A stretch of 44,792 bases of DNA from Helicobacteraceae bacterium (GTDB lineage Bacteria > Campylobacterota > Campylobacteria > Campylobacterales > Sulfurimonadaceae). The translations under genes and the position numbers were made by a program. Below are positions 1 to 9,555 of the stretch, piece by piece. The stretch's first letter is position 1. Every line of letters starts with the position of its first letter. Below the pieces are notes generated by a model. That model made no database searches, was not told the origin of the DNA, and was given only the letters and a program-made list of their open reading frames with translations. The stretch is taken from the NCBI GenBank assembly GCA_027859195.1, contig JAQIBF010000103.1, forward strand, positions 1 through 44,792, in the 5' to 3' direction.

Positions 1-284
1 CCGATACCGCCTTCGTTTACCGGCGTGCTCTTCCATGCAAAGTGAGAGAACTGAGAATCAACAGAGACACCGATCACTTCAACACCGCGAGATTTGAACT
101 CTTCTAAACGGTGATCAAAGGCAATGATCTCTGAAGGACATACAAATGTAAAGTCCAGTGGGTAGAAGAAAAGAACAGTACCGTTCTCACCGAAGTTTTC
201 GTATAGGTTGAAATCTTCTTTGATCTCGTTGTTTCCCATTACAGTCGTCGCTGTAAAGTCCGGCGCTTTGTTTGTTATTAGCAT
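1..284 (-). CDS. 2-Cys peroxiredoxin (AhpC/TSA family), C-terminus outside the window
   Basis: Thiol peroxidase that reduces hydrogen peroxide and organic hydroperoxides in the cytoplasm. Reading the minus strand from ATG at 284 gives about 94 residues beginning [15 protein letters not shown]. They include the family active-site stretch [13 protein letters not shown], whose Cys is the peroxidatic residue, and the following [16 protein letters not shown] segment typical of AhpC-type enzymes. A GGAG Shine-Dalgarno sits just upstream of the ATG. The gene runs off the left edge, so the resolving cysteine cannot be seen. It is transcribed divergently from metK, with about 225 bases of shared upstream DNA. 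The family call is strong; which subclass (AhpC or Prx1-like) is not decided. Confidence 0.93.
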   Translation of the reverse strand, partial: MLITNKAPDFTATTVMGNNEIKEDFNLYENFGENGTVLFFYPLDFTFVCPSEIIAFDHRLEEFKSRGVEVIGVSVDSQFSHFAWKSTPVNEGGI

Positions 285-387
285 ATGTAGTCTCCATTTT
301 AGAATTTTTGTAAGAGGATTTTAACACAAGAAGATAAATATATAGAGTCACTTGAAAAGAAGTAAAAAAGTTTAACTTGCTTTCAGT

Positions 388-393
388 TATAAT
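388..393 (+). promoter_or_regulatory. Likely -10 box of the metK promoter
   Basis: TATAAT preceded by T/A-rich DNA and no clear -35 box, the usual form of a Campylobacterota sigma-70 promoter. Transcription would begin near 400 and give a leader of about 110 bases before metK. The leader has a 5-bp hairpin (ACCTA/TAGGT) but no SAM riboswitch motif that I can recognise. Confidence 0.5.
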
Positions 394-510
394 CGCAAAC
401 TTTCATTTTGTAGCGCTGATTGGCAGGGTTAGGATGAGGGATTTAATGAGTGTCAGGTGTACCTATTTTTAGTAGGTAGATGATGATGCTCTTTACAATA
501 AAGGAAATCG

Positions 511-1668
511 ATGACAAAAGAGTATATATTTACTTCTGAGTCTGTAACAGAAGGGCATCCTGACAAGATGGCTGATCAGATTAGCGATGCTATTCTGGAT
601 GACATTATTGCAAAAGATCCTAAAGCACGCGTTGCGTGTGAGACATTGGTCTCAAATGGTTTTTGTGTAATTGCTGGCGAACTCAAGACTCATGCTTATA
701 CACCGATGCAGGAAATTGTACGTCGGGTTGTTAAAGAGATAGGTTACACTGATTCAACATATGGGTTCGACTATAAATCTGCTGCCGTGTTAAATGCAAT
801 TGGTGAACAATCGCCTGACATCAACCAAGGGGTTGATCAAGCGGACGGAGAGATCGGAGCAGGTGATCAAGGATTAATGTTTGGTTTTGCGTGTAATGAG
901 ACACCGGAATTGATGCCGCTTCCGATTCACTTAGCACATCGTTTGGCTGAGCGTTTGGCTCAGGTTCGTAAAGAGGGAATCATCCCTTATCTACGTCCCG
1001 ATGGAAAAGCACAGATCTCTGTAAAATATGTGGGGCACAAACCTGTTTCAGTCGAGACAGTTGTTGTATCTACGCAGCACCATGATGATGTTGATCAGGC
1101 ACAGCTTCATAAAGACATTATTAATGAAGTGATCAAAAAAGTGATTCCGGAAGAGTTGATGAGTGATGATATTGTCTATCACATCAATCCTACGGGTAAA
1201 TTTGTGATCGGTGGTCCACAAGGTGATGCAGGTCTTACAGGTCGTAAGATCATTGTGGACACCTATGGCGGTGCATGCCCACACGGCGGCGGTGCATTTT
1301 CTGGAAAAGATCCAACCAAGGTTGACCGTTCAGCAGCTTATGCTGCACGTCACATAGCAAAAAACCTGGTTGCTTCTGGTGCCTGTGATCGTGCTACTCT
1401 ACAAGTTGCTTACGCAATTGGTGTGGTTAACCCTGTCTCTATCATGGTAGACACGCATGGTACAGGTATTGTTGCAGAAGATAAGATAGAAGAGTGTGTC
1501 AAAGCACTTTTTAATCTAACCCCAAAAGGGATCATTGAATCTCTAGATCTTCTTCGTCCTATCTATCGTAAAACGGCAGCGTATGGTCACTTTGGTCGTG
1601 AAGATCAAGGATTTACGTGGGAAGAGACGAACAGAGTAGACGAGATCAAAGCTTACCTGGGGCTTTAA
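511..1668 (+). CDS. metK: S-adenosylmethionine synthetase
   Basis: Makes S-adenosylmethionine from methionine and ATP in the cytoplasm. At 385 residues it has the normal family length. The ATP-site GHPDK motif lies near residues 16-20, [10 protein letters not shown] near 117-126, and the phosphate-binding [19 protein letters not shown] segment near 255-275. The ATG is preceded by an AAAGGAA Shine-Dalgarno. The gene stands alone between its own promoter at 388 and a hairpin at 1682-1702. The AdoMet it makes would also serve the methyltransferase at 16919-17989. No anomaly seen. Confidence 0.98.
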   Translation: MTKEYIFTSESVTEGHPDKMADQISDAILDDIIAKDPKARVACETLVSNGFCVIAGELKTHAYTPMQEIVRRVVKEIGYTDSTYGFDYKSAAVLNAIGEQSPDINQGVDQADGEIGAGDQGLMFGFACNETPELMPLPIHLAHRLAERLAQVRKEGIIPYLRPDGKAQISVKYVGHKPVSVETVVVSTQHHDDVDQAQLHKDIINEVIKKVIPEELMSDDIVYHINPTGKFVIGGPQGDAGLTGRKIIVDTYGGACPHGGGAFSGKDPTKVDRSAAYAARHIAKNLVASGACDRATLQVAYAIGVVNPVSIMVDTHGTGIVAEDKIEECVKALFNLTPKGIIESLDLLRPIYRKTAAYGHFGREDQGFTWEETNRVDEIKAYLGL

Positions 1669-1681
1669 AAGTCCTAGCTTA

Positions 1682-1702
1682 GACAAGGGAGCAGCCCTTG
1701 TC
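1682..1702 (+). terminator. Hairpin after metK, probable terminator
   Basis: Perfect 8-bp stem GACAAGGG/CCCTTGTC with a 5-base loop, 13 bases after the metK stop. The U-tract that follows is weak (AATCTTCT), so termination may be partial. Confidence 0.5.
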
Positions 1703-1980
1703 AATCTTCTATCCAACTGTGGCAAGCCCCACATGTTAGTATGACTAACAATTCACTTTTCAATGAACTACATGACCTTTATACTTCAAGATCCAACATC
1801 AATAAGACTATTTTAATAGAGATGTTTTCAACTGATAACGACTCTCAAAACCCCTAAAAGCAGGGCTAGTTGGACAAAGTGTAACAATTTGTCCATTGGT
1901 TTAAAGTTAGTTAAATATTTTATAGATAATTAATATTCTTGTGTTATAGTTACTTTCAAATTACTCATAGGAGATTAAAA
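1703..1980. other. Intergenic region upstream of the ferredoxin gene
   Basis: No gene seen. It contains a GGACAAA/TTTGTCC inverted repeat (1872-1878 and 1888-1894, 9-base spacer) that could be an operator, and a TATAGT -10-like box at 1945-1950, about 31 bases before the ferredoxin start. The palindrome lies about 50 bases upstream of that box. The rest is AT-rich and unremarkable. Confidence 0.35.
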
Positions 1981-2340
1981 ATGGCAGTATTTATTAATGA
2001 CACATGTATTAACTGTGGCGCTTGTATCGATGAATGTCCAGTAGAAGCGATTGTAGACGAGGACGATAACCCAACGGGTGAGGAACTTTACTACGTTTAT
2101 CCAGACAAATGTGTAGAGTGTGTTGATCATCATGATGAGCCGGCTTGTGCTACTGCATGTCCTACAGAGGGCTGTATTACTTGGGATATGCCATTTACAG
2201 CTGAGCACAAAGATTTCTTTGCTGCAGGCAACTATGTAGATGGTAAAAATTACGTAGTGGAAGACGCTGATGCTGAAATGCCATTCCGCGCAGATGTTTC
2301 TGACGAAGCACGTACTGCTCGTGAGAATATCGTAGACTAA
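1981..2340 (+). CDS. 2[4Fe-4S] ferredoxin (Alvin/YfhL type)
   Basis: Small low-potential electron carrier, cytoplasmic. The 119-residue protein has two cluster motifs: CxxCxxCxxxCP (CINCGACIDECP) and a second with the extended spacing CxxC-x8-CxxxCP (CVECVDHHDEPACATACP), which marks the Allochromatium vinosum/YfhL class. An acidic C-terminal tail of about 45 residues follows. The start at 1981 is preferred over an in-frame upstream ATG at 1939 because AGGAG sits 8 bases before it and the family begins MAVFI. It has its own promoter region and a strong terminator, so it is probably monocistronic. Its redox partner cannot be told from the context. Confidence 0.95.
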   Translation: MAVFINDTCINCGACIDECPVEAIVDEDDNPTGEELYYVYPDKCVECVDHHDEPACATACPTEGCITWDMPFTAEHKDFFAAGNYVDGKNYVVEDADAEMPFRADVSDEARTARENIVD

Positions 2341-2349
2341 ATTCTACTT

Positions 2350-2375
2350 GTATCGGCTTTGGCCGATACGTTTTT
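2350..2375 (+). terminator. Rho-independent terminator after the ferredoxin gene
   Basis: Perfect 8-bp GC-rich stem GTATCGGC/GCCGATAC with a TTTG loop, followed directly by GTTTTT and then a longer T-rich run. Confidence 0.9.
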
Positions 2376-2480
2376 ACTCTTTTTTTTACTCTCTTTTTTC
2401 TTATAAATTCATTTAAACTAAAACACAATATTATTTGGGTACAATCCCACTCTAAATTTTCATATTTGCAGGAGTTCTGA

Positions 2481-2894
2481 ATGGAACGCACACTATCAAT
2501 TATTAAACCAGACGCAGTAGCTAAAGGTGTTATCGGTAAGATCCTTTCTCGTTTTGAGGACAATGGTCTTCGTATTGCAGCTACTAAGAAGCTTCAACTT
2601 TCTCAACAAGATGCTGAAGCATTTTATGCAGTTCATGCTGAGCGTCCTTTTTTCAGAGACCTTGTTGACTTCATGATCTCTGGTCCTGTTGTTGTGACAG
2701 TTCTTGAAGGTGACGAAGCAATGAAGAAGAACCGTGATCTTATGGGCGCAACGAATCCTGCTGAAGCTGAGGCTGGTACAATCCGTGCCGATTTCGCTGA
2801 GAGCATTGATGCAAATGCAGTTCACGGTAGTGATTCTGTAGAAAATGCAGCTGTAGAGATCGCTTTCTTTTTTGCTGAAAGAGAAATCGCGTAA
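2481..2894 (+). CDS. ndk: Nucleoside diphosphate kinase
   Basis: Transfers the gamma phosphate of ATP to nucleoside diphosphates through a phosphohistidine. The 137-residue protein is full length, begins with the family N-terminus [16 protein letters not shown], and carries the catalytic NAVHGSDS motif with His115. The ATG has a good upstream AGGAG. Six bases separate its stop from the DUF177 gene, so ndk probably begins the transcript that continues through rpmF, plsX and fabH. Confidence 0.98.
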   Translation: MERTLSIIKPDAVAKGVIGKILSRFEDNGLRIAATKKLQLSQQDAEAFYAVHAERPFFRDLVDFMISGPVVVTVLEGDEAMKKNRDLMGATNPAEAEAGTIRADFAESIDANAVHGSDSVENAAVEIAFFFAEREIA

Positions 2895-2900
2895 TTACTG

Positions 2901-3260
2901 ATGAACATTCCGTTTAGACGTATTACAAAAGTACCAACAGAGTTTAAGATAAGTGCTGATGGTGTTGTACTAAAAGGTGACGTTGTATTTCAAGAACGTA
3001 ACCTGGCTCTACTTCAAGGACAGTTGTCAGGTGAGATAACACTCACATGTGACATTTGTGCAGAAGATTTCGCTACAATGTTAAACGAAAAAATAGAGCT
3101 ACTTATTTCCAATGGTGTTTATAAGGGCTTTAACGAGAACTTTGACGTCGTAGAGATACAAGAGACATTAGATCTTGACGAGTTACTACACTCTGAGATC
3201 GAATTGATCAGAAATGATTATCACAGTTGTGACAACTGTAAAAAACAAGAAAGGAATTAA
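2901..3260 (+). CDS. DUF177/YceD family protein
   Basis: Member of the family encoded just upstream of rpmF in most bacteria, linked by published work to 23S rRNA or ribosome metabolism. It is 119 residues long. Two Cys pairs, CDIC in mid-protein and CDNC near the C-terminus, are arranged as in family members that bind a metal. Placement between ndk and rpmF (2-base gap to rpmF) supports the assignment more than the sequence alone does. Function here is inferred from the family only. Confidence 0.85.
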   Translation: MNIPFRRITKVPTEFKISADGVVLKGDVVFQERNLALLQGQLSGEITLTCDICAEDFATMLNEKIELLISNGVYKGFNENFDVVEIQETLDLDELLHSEIELIRNDYHSCDNCKKQERN

Positions 3261-3262
3261 AC

Positions 3263-3412
3263 ATGGCAGTACCTAAGAGACGAGTATCACACTCACGTTC
3301 AGCAAAACGCAGAACACACTACAAGATTACACTAGCGCGCCCGGTTAAAGATAAAGATGGAACGTATAAGTTACCACACCACATTAACCCTACTACTGGC
3401 GAGTATAAATAA
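3263..3412 (+). CDS. rpmF: 50S ribosomal protein L32
   Basis: Structural protein of the large ribosomal subunit. This 49-residue ORF begins [17 protein letters not shown], the typical L32 N-terminus, followed by [14 protein letters not shown] at the C-terminus. It lacks the zinc-binding cysteines found in some L32 proteins. An AAGGAATT Shine-Dalgarno precedes the ATG. It sits in the conserved DUF177-rpmF-plsX-fabH order with 2- and 3-base gaps, so co-transcription is very likely. Confidence 0.97.
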   Translation: MAVPKRRVSHSRSAKRRTHYKITLARPVKDKDGTYKLPHHINPTTGEYK

Positions 3413-3415
3413 TTA

Positions 3416-4411
3416 ATGATTAAAATTGCGATTGACGCAATGGGTGGGGACTTCGGTCCCGAACCAATTGTTAAGGGTTGTTTATTAGCACTAAAAGAAC
3501 GTAAGTTCGAACCAATATTAGTTGGCAAACGAGACGAGATTTTGTCTTTGTTACCTAAGGGTTATAAAAATAAGATTTCTATTGTTGATGCAGATGATGT
3601 GATTTCTATGTCTGATGCAGCTACAGATGCGCTAAAGCGAAAAGAGAGCTCTATTTATAAAGCGGTAGAACTTGTGAAAAATGGCGAAGCTGATGGTGTT
3701 GTGTCCGCAGGGCACAGCGGTGCGACTATGACATTAGCTACACTCCGTCTTGGACGCTTAAAACACGTGTCACGTCCGGCATTGGTCACAATGATGCCAA
3801 GTAAAGGCAAGACGAGAACAGTATTGTTGGACGTAGGCGCTAATGTTGATTGTAGTCCGGATAACCTTGTTGAATTTGCTGTGATGGGCAAATATTATGC
3901 ACATGATATGATGGGTGTTAAAGCCCCTCGTATTGGTCTTCTTGCTAATGGTGAGGAAGCTTCAAAAGGTAATGAAGTCACAAAAGCAGCCTATAAAAAG
4001 CTTCAAGGTTATGAAGGTTTTATCGGTAATGTTGAAGGCAGCGATATTTTTAATGGTGCATGTGATGTTGTCGTATGTGATGGTTTCATCGGTAATCTTG
4101 TCCTTAAAACGGCTGAAGGTGTTGCTTCGACCATTTCGTTCTTTATTAAAGACTACATCCGTAAATCACCTATTGCGATCACGGGTGCTCTTTTGATGCG
4201 TAAGGTATTTAAGCTTTTGAAAAAAGAGATCGACTATGCTGAAGAGGGTGGGGCACCACTTATCGGTATTAGAGGTTGCGCGATCGTTGGTCATGGTAAA
4301 AGCAATCCTAAAGCGATCAAAAATGCTATCTTTCAAGCGATCCGTTACGTGGATACAGGTGTTAACGACCATATTGAACGTTCATTAACTGAACTGGCAG
4401 AAGGAAAATAA
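3416..4411 (+). CDS. plsX: Phosphate acyltransferase PlsX
   Basis: Converts acyl-ACP to acyl-phosphate for phospholipid synthesis at the inner face of the membrane. The 331-residue protein begins [15 protein letters not shown], the family signature, and has the [13 protein letters not shown]-type and ANVDCSP segments of the family. Its stop overlaps the fabH start by one base (TAATG), which indicates translational coupling. Length and motifs are normal. Confidence 0.97.
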   Translation: MIKIAIDAMGGDFGPEPIVKGCLLALKERKFEPILVGKRDEILSLLPKGYKNKISIVDADDVISMSDAATDALKRKESSIYKAVELVKNGEADGVVSAGHSGATMTLATLRLGRLKHVSRPALVTMMPSKGKTRTVLLDVGANVDCSPDNLVEFAVMGKYYAHDMMGVKAPRIGLLANGEEASKGNEVTKAAYKKLQGYEGFIGNVEGSDIFNGACDVVVCDGFIGNLVLKTAEGVASTISFFIKDYIRKSPIAITGALLMRKVFKLLKKEIDYAEEGGAPLIGIRGCAIVGHGKSNPKAIKNAIFQAIRYVDTGVNDHIERSLTELAEGK

Positions 4412-5406
4412 TGTACGCTGCTTTCCGCTCTATTGGTGCTTATGTACCTGAAAAAATACTTACGAATGCAGACCTGACTAAAATGGTTGATACCACTGAT
4501 GAGTGGATCACTAAGCGAACAGGTATCAAAGAACGCCGTATAGCGGCTAAAAATGAAACCACTTCAGACATGGCAGTTAAAGCAGCTGAAAAAGCTATAG
4601 CACGTTCGGGGTTGAAAAAGAGCGATATCGACATGATTATTGTCGCAACGATCTCTCCTGACTACTTCAACATGCCATCGACTGCAACAGTCGTTGCCCA
4701 TAAGATGGGCCTTGACCAAGTCTCTGCTTTTGATATCTCAGCAGCCTGTACCGGGTTTATCTATGTTTTGAGTATTGCTAAAGCATTTATTGAATCTGGC
4801 ATGAAAAAAAATGTACTTATCATCGGTGCTGAAAAGATGTCTGCAATTACAGATTATACTGATCGCGGTACCTGTATCCTTTTTGGTGATGGTGCTGGAG
4901 CAGCAGTGATCTCTGCGACAGAGAACAAAGATGAAGCGATACTTGATCTTCATACCGCTGCTGATGGCAGTTTGGGTGATTTTTTGATGACACCGGATGG
5001 TGGTACGGGTAACCCTCACAAAAACGAGCTTAAGTCAGAAGCCTCTTTTATTCAGATGAAGGGAAACGAGACCTTTAAAATTGCGGTGCGTACCTTGACC
5101 AAAGATGTTGTAAAGATATTGGCAGATAATAATCTTGTACCCAGTGATATCGCGCACTTTGTACCGCATCAAGCTAACTACCGTATTATTAAAGCGGTCG
5201 GGGATGCCCTTAAGATGAAAGATGAACAAATTGTTCTGACTGTTCATAAATACGGTAATACATCGGGCGCATCTATCCCGATGGCAATCAATGATCTTTA
5301 TGAAGAGGGCGGATTAAAAGCAGGCGAGATGATGCTACTTGACGCTTTCGGCGGTGGCCTTACCTGGGGCTCGGCGCTAATACCTTTTTCCCCACTCACT
5401 AAATAA
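4411..5406 (+). CDS. fabH: 3-oxoacyl-ACP synthase III
   Basis: Condenses acetyl-CoA with malonyl-ACP to start fatty acid synthesis. The 331-residue thiolase-fold protein shows the Cys113-His253-Asn283 triad (AACTGF, PHQAN, GNTSGAS), the normal FabH arrangement. It overlaps plsX by one base and ends the ndk-to-fabH run. This is the housekeeping KAS III; the separate KAS III-like gene at 19065-20213 belongs to the pigment locus and is only distantly similar. Confidence 0.97.
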   Translation: MYAAFRSIGAYVPEKILTNADLTKMVDTTDEWITKRTGIKERRIAAKNETTSDMAVKAAEKAIARSGLKKSDIDMIIVATISPDYFNMPSTATVVAHKMGLDQVSAFDISAACTGFIYVLSIAKAFIESGMKKNVLIIGAEKMSAITDYTDRGTCILFGDGAGAAVISATENKDEAILDLHTAADGSLGDFLMTPDGGTGNPHKNELKSEASFIQMKGNETFKIAVRTLTKDVVKILADNNLVPSDIAHFVPHQANYRIIKAVGDALKMKDEQIVLTVHKYGNTSGASIPMAINDLYEEGGLKAGEMMLLDAFGGGLTWGSALIPFSPLTK

Positions 5407-5426
5407 TTACAAGCTCCTTTTGAGAC

Positions 5427-5444
5427 AGACAGGCGAGCCTGTTT
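5427..5444 (+). terminator. Hairpin after fabH, possible terminator
   Basis: Short palindrome ACAGGC/GCCTGT about 20 bases after the fabH stop, followed by T-rich DNA (ATTTTTATTTT) about 8 bases later. The tight loop and the gap before the T-run make it a weak candidate. Confidence 0.4.
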
Positions 5445-5512
5445 GACACTATTTTTATTTTAATTCAGTTAGAATAGAATAATAACAAGTATATTTTGTA
5501 TAAGGTTTTTTT

Positions 5513-5794
5513 GTGGAACTTGATAAGCAGACATTTGGATATCTTTTTGGTGCGCTAGTCATCATCTTTCTTTGGTTAAAGTTTCGTAATCCTTACAGCG
5601 GTAAGAATGACAGACGAAAAGCCAAGAGGCGTGCCGGTTTGAAAGACCGCCGCGTTACTCTGGGGCGCAGAATGGCAAACCAGTTGCAACATGAAAGTAA
5701 ATTAGCTGATAGGCGGCATGAGCGATCAGATAGGCGTGTAGGGGCAAAAACACGTCGACATAAGCATCGTCGTAAACGTGACAAGGGCCATTAA
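5513..5794 (+). CDS. Small membrane-anchored, strongly basic protein, unknown function
   Basis: I do not recognise this family. The 93-residue product starts at a GTG, has one hydrophobic segment at about residues 8-24 (FGYLFGALVIIFLWLKF), then a cytoplasmic-type tail extremely rich in Arg and Lys, with several RR pairs spaced roughly evenly (DRRVTLGRR, DRRHERSDRR). Such a tail would favour contact with nucleic acid, phospholipid headgroups or acidic proteins, but nothing shows which. It overlaps the next gene by 17 bases if that gene starts at 5778, so the two are probably one transcript. Confidence 0.7.
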   Translation: MELDKQTFGYLFGALVIIFLWLKFRNPYSGKNDRRKAKRRAGLKDRRVTLGRRMANQLQHESKLADRRHERSDRRVGAKTRRHKHRRKRDKGH

Positions 5795-6173
5795 GGTGTA
5801 CAGTAACAAGCTTATTCGTGTTGAGATCGAAAAGAGTGAGATCCCTTGGTTAAAGGTCTTTACACAAGTTGCGCACAAAGAGTTCAGTGAGTGTACAGTT
5901 GAGGAAAAGAGTGCGATATTTGAAGCACTGGACGTCATTGAAAAAGAGATGCTCTCTTACTATAAACCTGCTAAAATCAATATCGCATCATTTGGAAACT
6001 ATGTTCCTTTAGTGCATTGGCATATCATGGCACGCTTTGAAGAAGACAGCTTTTTCCCTGAACCGATGTGGGGTGAAAAACAGCGGGAAGCCATTTTAAA
6101 CCTCCCTTCTTTTGCTACCTTTTGTGAAAATGTGAATCACTTTCTCAAAAAACAATTGGACAAAGGCGCTTAA
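5778..6173 (+). CDS. HIT-family (histidine triad) nucleotide hydrolase-like protein
   Basis: Likely hydrolase or transferase of nucleotide phosphate esters, cytoplasmic. The 131-residue protein carries PLVHWHIMARFEEDSFFPEPMWG at about residues 77-99, which resembles the HIT core HxHWH followed by R-F-x-x-D-x-x-F-P-x-P-W. The presumed nucleophile is His80 with His82 after it; the first His of the triad is replaced by Leu78. The GTG start at 5778 overlaps the upstream gene; an in-frame GTG at 5796 is an alternative. It is convergent with the sensor kinase, whose 3' end overlaps it by 4 bases. Confidence 0.78.
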   Translation: MTRAIKVYSNKLIRVEIEKSEIPWLKVFTQVAHKEFSECTVEEKSAIFEALDVIEKEMLSYYKPAKINIASFGNYVPLVHWHIMARFEEDSFFPEPMWGEKQREAILNLPSFATFCENVNHFLKKQLDKGA

Positions 6174-7642
6174 CTTTCACTATTTTCTTTTGATGAAATA
6201 TCCGTATTAAGCGGAATCTTGATAATAAATTCAGCACCTTTATCCGTGTTTTTGAACCGTAGACTTCCCTCCAACTCTTTCTCAATGATCATCTTACTCA
6301 TGTACAGACCCAGTCCTGTACCATTTTTACCCTTGGTACTGAAGTAAGGTTCGAAGATACTGTTAATGATATCATCTTTAATACCGCCGCCGTTATCACT
6401 GATGTGTATCTCTATATACTGATCAACGATCATGTGATCAATGGCAATATAGGGCGCTTTGATATTTCGATCGAGTAAGACATCTATGGCATTATTGATG
6501 ATGTTGATAACAACTTGTGCAAATTCATTGCAATGAATCATTGTCTCGATCTTCTGATGACAGTTGTAATCCACTTTTATATCGGTGACGTTCAGACGCG
6601 GTTCTGTAAAGTTGATTGCACGGCCTATCAGGTCACATATATCAGTAGACTCTTTCTCTTTATGAGGATGAAAGAAAGTCTGAAAGTCGTCAATGGTCTC
6701 AGAGAGGTAGATGATGGTTTCCGAGATGTGTTCCAGCGCATCATTTGTTTTTTCGATTGATGAATGTCCCAACAGGGAGTTGATCTTAAGGTTGGAGATC
6801 TGAAGCGTAATAGTGGAGAGCGGTTGGCGCCATTGATGTGCGATCATACTGATCATCTCTCTCATGGCCGCTTGTCTGGACTGAGCAAAGATCATTTCAT
6901 CTTTTTTAACGAGCTCTTTGGCCTTCTCTTGCACCTTGAGTTCCAGTTCGGCATTAAGCTGTTGAAGCTCTTTGGTCTTTTCCTGTACCTTGTATTCAAG
7001 CTCTCTTGCAAATTCTTCGATCTGATCTTTCTGTTCGGTGATAGTCTGATTACCCCAATCGATTCGGCTCTTGTAAACATAGACGACAACGGTCATGATA
7101 CTCAATGCAACAGAAAGATAGATAATGTCCCTAAGCGAGTATTGAATAGGATAAAAGGGCTGTAGTTTGATGGCAAAGAGGGTAATTAGTAATAATGCTA
7201 TCCAAACTAGCCATGAACGTCCCCCTTTGTAGAAAAAGATCAGTGCCGGGTAAGTAAGTAGCCAAATATGTTTTAGGTCGGATGGTTCGGAGATCACGAT
7301 AAGAAGGTTAAACAGAAGAAGGAACTCAATTGCAAAAATAGTTGAGATAAATTCAAAATGCTCTTTTTTTATCCGTAGAAAATAGGCAGTCACCAGCAAT
7401 ATCACTATGGCAGAGATATCAACAGCCGAACCGATCTTATCGTCTTTCAAAAAATTGAGTACTGTACCGAATATCAGTCCTATGTTCGCCAGTAAGATAG
7501 TAATATTGATGATGTTATAACGTATCTTGAGGTCAAGTTGGTTGTCCGAAAAGTTAATACCGCTGTTGATACATCGTAAAAATCTATTTTTAATTCTGGT
7601 CACTATCTCTCTTTTAGGCTGATTGAAAAATATTGCGCACAT
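6170..7642 (-). CDS. Membrane-bound sensor histidine kinase
   Basis: Signal-transducing autokinase. The 490-residue protein has about six hydrophobic segments between residues 45 and 190 with no large periplasmic domain, then a coiled coil at about 195-255 (VQEKTKELQQLNAELELKVQEK). The H-box MISMIAHQWRQPLSTI contains the phospho-accepting His, with the HQWRQPL form common in Campylobacterota. The catalytic domain shows the N-box (VVINIINNAIDVL), G1 (ISDNGGGI), F-box (FEPYFSTK) and G2 (GTGLGLYMSK). No response regulator is adjacent, so it is an orphan here. The signal is unknown. The exact start within the first 15 residues is uncertain. Confidence 0.92.
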   Translation of the reverse strand: MCAIFFNQPKREIVTRIKNRFLRCINSGINFSDNQLDLKIRYNIINITILLANIGLIFGTVLNFLKDDKIGSAVDISAIVILLVTAYFLRIKKEHFEFISTIFAIEFLLLFNLLIVISEPSDLKHIWLLTYPALIFFYKGGRSWLVWIALLLITLFAIKLQPFYPIQYSLRDIIYLSVALSIMTVVVYVYKSRIDWGNQTITEQKDQIEEFARELEYKVQEKTKELQQLNAELELKVQEKAKELVKKDEMIFAQSRQAAMREMISMIAHQWRQPLSTITLQISNLKINSLLGHSSIEKTNDALEHISETIIYLSETIDDFQTFFHPHKEKESTDICDLIGRAINFTEPRLNVTDIKVDYNCHQKIETMIHCNEFAQVVINIINNAIDVLLDRNIKAPYIAIDHMIVDQYIEIHISDNGGGIKDDIINSIFEPYFSTKGKNGTGLGLYMSKMIIEKELEGSLRFKNTDKGAEFIIKIPLNTDISSKENSES

Positions 7643-7732
7643 TACATCGTTGATTTAGACGGTATAATAATTTCAACACTATTCTAGTGTAATATGTGTT
7701 AAATTCTTTAAAGTTGTGTTATTTTAGTTTTA

Positions 7733-8662
7733 TTAGGGAATATAGATCTTGTGTAACATCTCCTGATACTCCTCTATTGCAGAACTTTCAAGTGTGATAC
7801 CGCCGCCACTTTTATAGATGAGTTGTTCTCCTCTTTTTTCAATAAAACGGATCATGACGGCAATGTCAAAATCCTTGCCATCAAAATAACCGAAGATACC
7901 AGTAAAAAAACCACGCTTATGCTCTTCAACTTCTTCGATAATTTCAACCGTACTTTTTTTCGGTGTACCGCTGATACTTCCTGCGGGCAGGAGCGATGCG
8001 ATGATAGTACCAAAGTTTTTCTGCCAACCAATGGGAAGTCGCCCGGTTATTTTTGAACTGACTTGCAGAAGCTCTTTGTCGCCTGTGTAGAGATGATCGA
8101 TATAGCGAAAGCTTTCCACCTTGATGTTGCTCGCGACGATCCCGAGGTCATTACGCAGCAGATCAACGACCATTATATGCTCGGCCATCTCTTTTTCATT
8201 ATGTAAGATACGCTCTTTAGCATTAGGGAGTGCGGCATCTATTGTCCCTTTCATCGGATAGGTTGAGATGGTCTCACCTTCTATTTTTATAAAACGTTCC
8301 GGCGAGAAACAGACAAACTCATCTTTAAATCGGAGTTTGAATTTTGCATGTGCCCTGTGGTAGATCTCTTTGATTGTGAGCGGGGTCTCAACGGGTGTCG
8401 AACAGGTGTAGTTAAGCAGATAGGTCTCTCCTGCTTTAATATGCTCTATGATCTTGTCGAAACCAATTTTGTATTGTCTGAAATCAATAGGCTTTTTAAT
8501 GAGAGGTGTCGGTTCTAACCGAGCGGTAGGTGTGAAATTGAATTCTATATCTTCTTTTACCAGTTCATCATAAGTATAGACAAGGATTTTCTCAGCTTTG
8601 AAATCACTGATAAGAAGAAAGGGGATGCCGTTAGCGGCAAGATGGGATATTTTATCGTACAT
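7733..8662 (-). CDS. pabB: Aminodeoxychorismate synthase component I
   Basis: Converts chorismate plus ammonia to 4-amino-4-deoxychorismate for folate synthesis. The 309-residue chorismate-binding protein has the TYPMKGT motif with Lys138, which separates PabB from anthranilate synthase (TrpE), and the [17 protein letters not shown] and [12 protein letters not shown] segments of the family. It is shorter than enterobacterial PabB at the N-terminus, as single-domain PabB proteins are. It overlaps the pyrB stop by 11 bases and would be translated downstream of it. No amidotransferase or lyase domain is fused. Confidence 0.9.
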   Translation of the reverse strand: MYDKISHLAANGIPFLLISDFKAEKILVYTYDELVKEDIEFNFTPTARLEPTPLIKKPIDFRQYKIGFDKIIEHIKAGETYLLNYTCSTPVETPLTIKEIYHRAHAKFKLRFKDEFVCFSPERFIKIEGETISTYPMKGTIDAALPNAKERILHNEKEMAEHIMVVDLLRNDLGIVASNIKVESFRYIDHLYTGDKELLQVSSKITGRLPIGWQKNFGTIIASLLPAGSISGTPKKSTVEIIEEVEEHKRGFFTGIFGYFDGKDFDIAVMIRFIEKRGEQLIYKSGGGITLESSAIEEYQEMLHKIYIP

Positions 8663-9527
8663 CTATCAGTTTTTTAAGAACGGCCATACGCATGGAGACC
8701 CCGTTAGAGACCTGTTGCAGCACCTTACAACGATCGTCTGCCAGGAGGGCATCGTCAATGTCTATGTTACGGTGCACCGGCCCTGGATGTAAGATAATAA
8801 GGTCTCTCTCTCCAACCAGTTCTTTAGTAATACAAAAGTCACTTGCATAGTCTTTAAGCGAAGCATACGACTGCTGCGAATGACGTTCTGTCTGGGTACG
8901 CAGGCTCATGATAATGTCCACATCATCGATGATCTCTTTTAGATGGTAGGTCGTTGGCAGGTCCGTTGCCGGCATGAATTGAGGCGGTGCGACAAGCGTG
9001 ACCTTAAGACCGAAGCGTGTCAGCAGCTCAATGTTAGAGTTGGCAACACGTGAGTTTTTTATATCGCCGACAATAGCAATACGTTTACCTTTTAGCTCAC
9101 CGAAATGCTGTTTGAGGGTATAAAGGTCAAGCAGGGCTTGCGTCGGGTGGGCATGTGCCCCGTCACCGGCATTGATGATCGATGCCTTGGTATGGTTGGA
9201 GAGTAACTTAGGAACACCGGCGTCGGAGTGGCGAACGATGATGGCATGCGGACCCATGGCATCAAGGTTGGTCGCAGTATCAACGAGTGTCTCTCCCTTT
9301 TTGGTAGAGCTTTTTGTCACATCAAGATGTACGATCTCGGCGCCAAGACGTTTGGCCGCGATCTCAAAAGAGCTTTTTGTACGGGTCGAGTTTTCGAAGA
9401 AGAGAGTGATAATGATCTTGTCCTGTAAAATACGATGAAACCCGCCTTTTGAAAACGTCTCTGCATCACGCAGAAGCTCTTCGATCTCTTGTATGCTGAA
9501 GTCATCCGTTCGTAAAAGGTGGCGCAT
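8652..9527 (-). CDS. pyrB: Aspartate carbamoyltransferase, catalytic chain
   Basis: Condenses carbamoyl phosphate and aspartate in pyrimidine synthesis. The 291-residue product has [20 protein letters not shown] (carbamoyl phosphate site), [12 protein letters not shown] and HPGPVHRN, all family signatures. I place the start at ATG 9527 ([11 protein letters not shown]), because AAAGGAGAG stands just upstream and known PyrB proteins begin there; the reading frame is open further upstream without support. It follows bioD with a 28-base gap and overlaps pabB, making a bioD-pyrB-pabB transcription unit. No regulatory subunit gene is nearby. Confidence 0.96.
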   Translation of the reverse strand: MRHLLRTDDFSIQEIEELLRDAETFSKGGFHRILQDKIIITLFFENSTRTKSSFEIAAKRLGAEIVHLDVTKSSTKKGETLVDTATNLDAMGPHAIIVRHSDAGVPKLLSNHTKASIINAGDGAHAHPTQALLDLYTLKQHFGELKGKRIAIVGDIKNSRVANSNIELLTRFGLKVTLVAPPQFMPATDLPTTYHLKEIIDDVDIIMSLRTQTERHSQQSYASLKDYASDFCITKELVGERDLIILHPGPVHRNIDIDDALLADDRCKVLQQVSNGVSMRMAVLKKLIDVR

Positions 9528-9555
9528 TCTCTCTCCTTTGAATTTAGTACTGTGA

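Noticed and set aside
394-510. SAM riboswitch in the metK leader
   Set aside because: No conserved SAM-I/II/III core seen; only a short hairpin.
6515-7165. Plus-strand ORFs antisense to the sensor kinase
   Set aside because: Shadows of the kinase reading frame; no ribosome binding sites or domain similarity.
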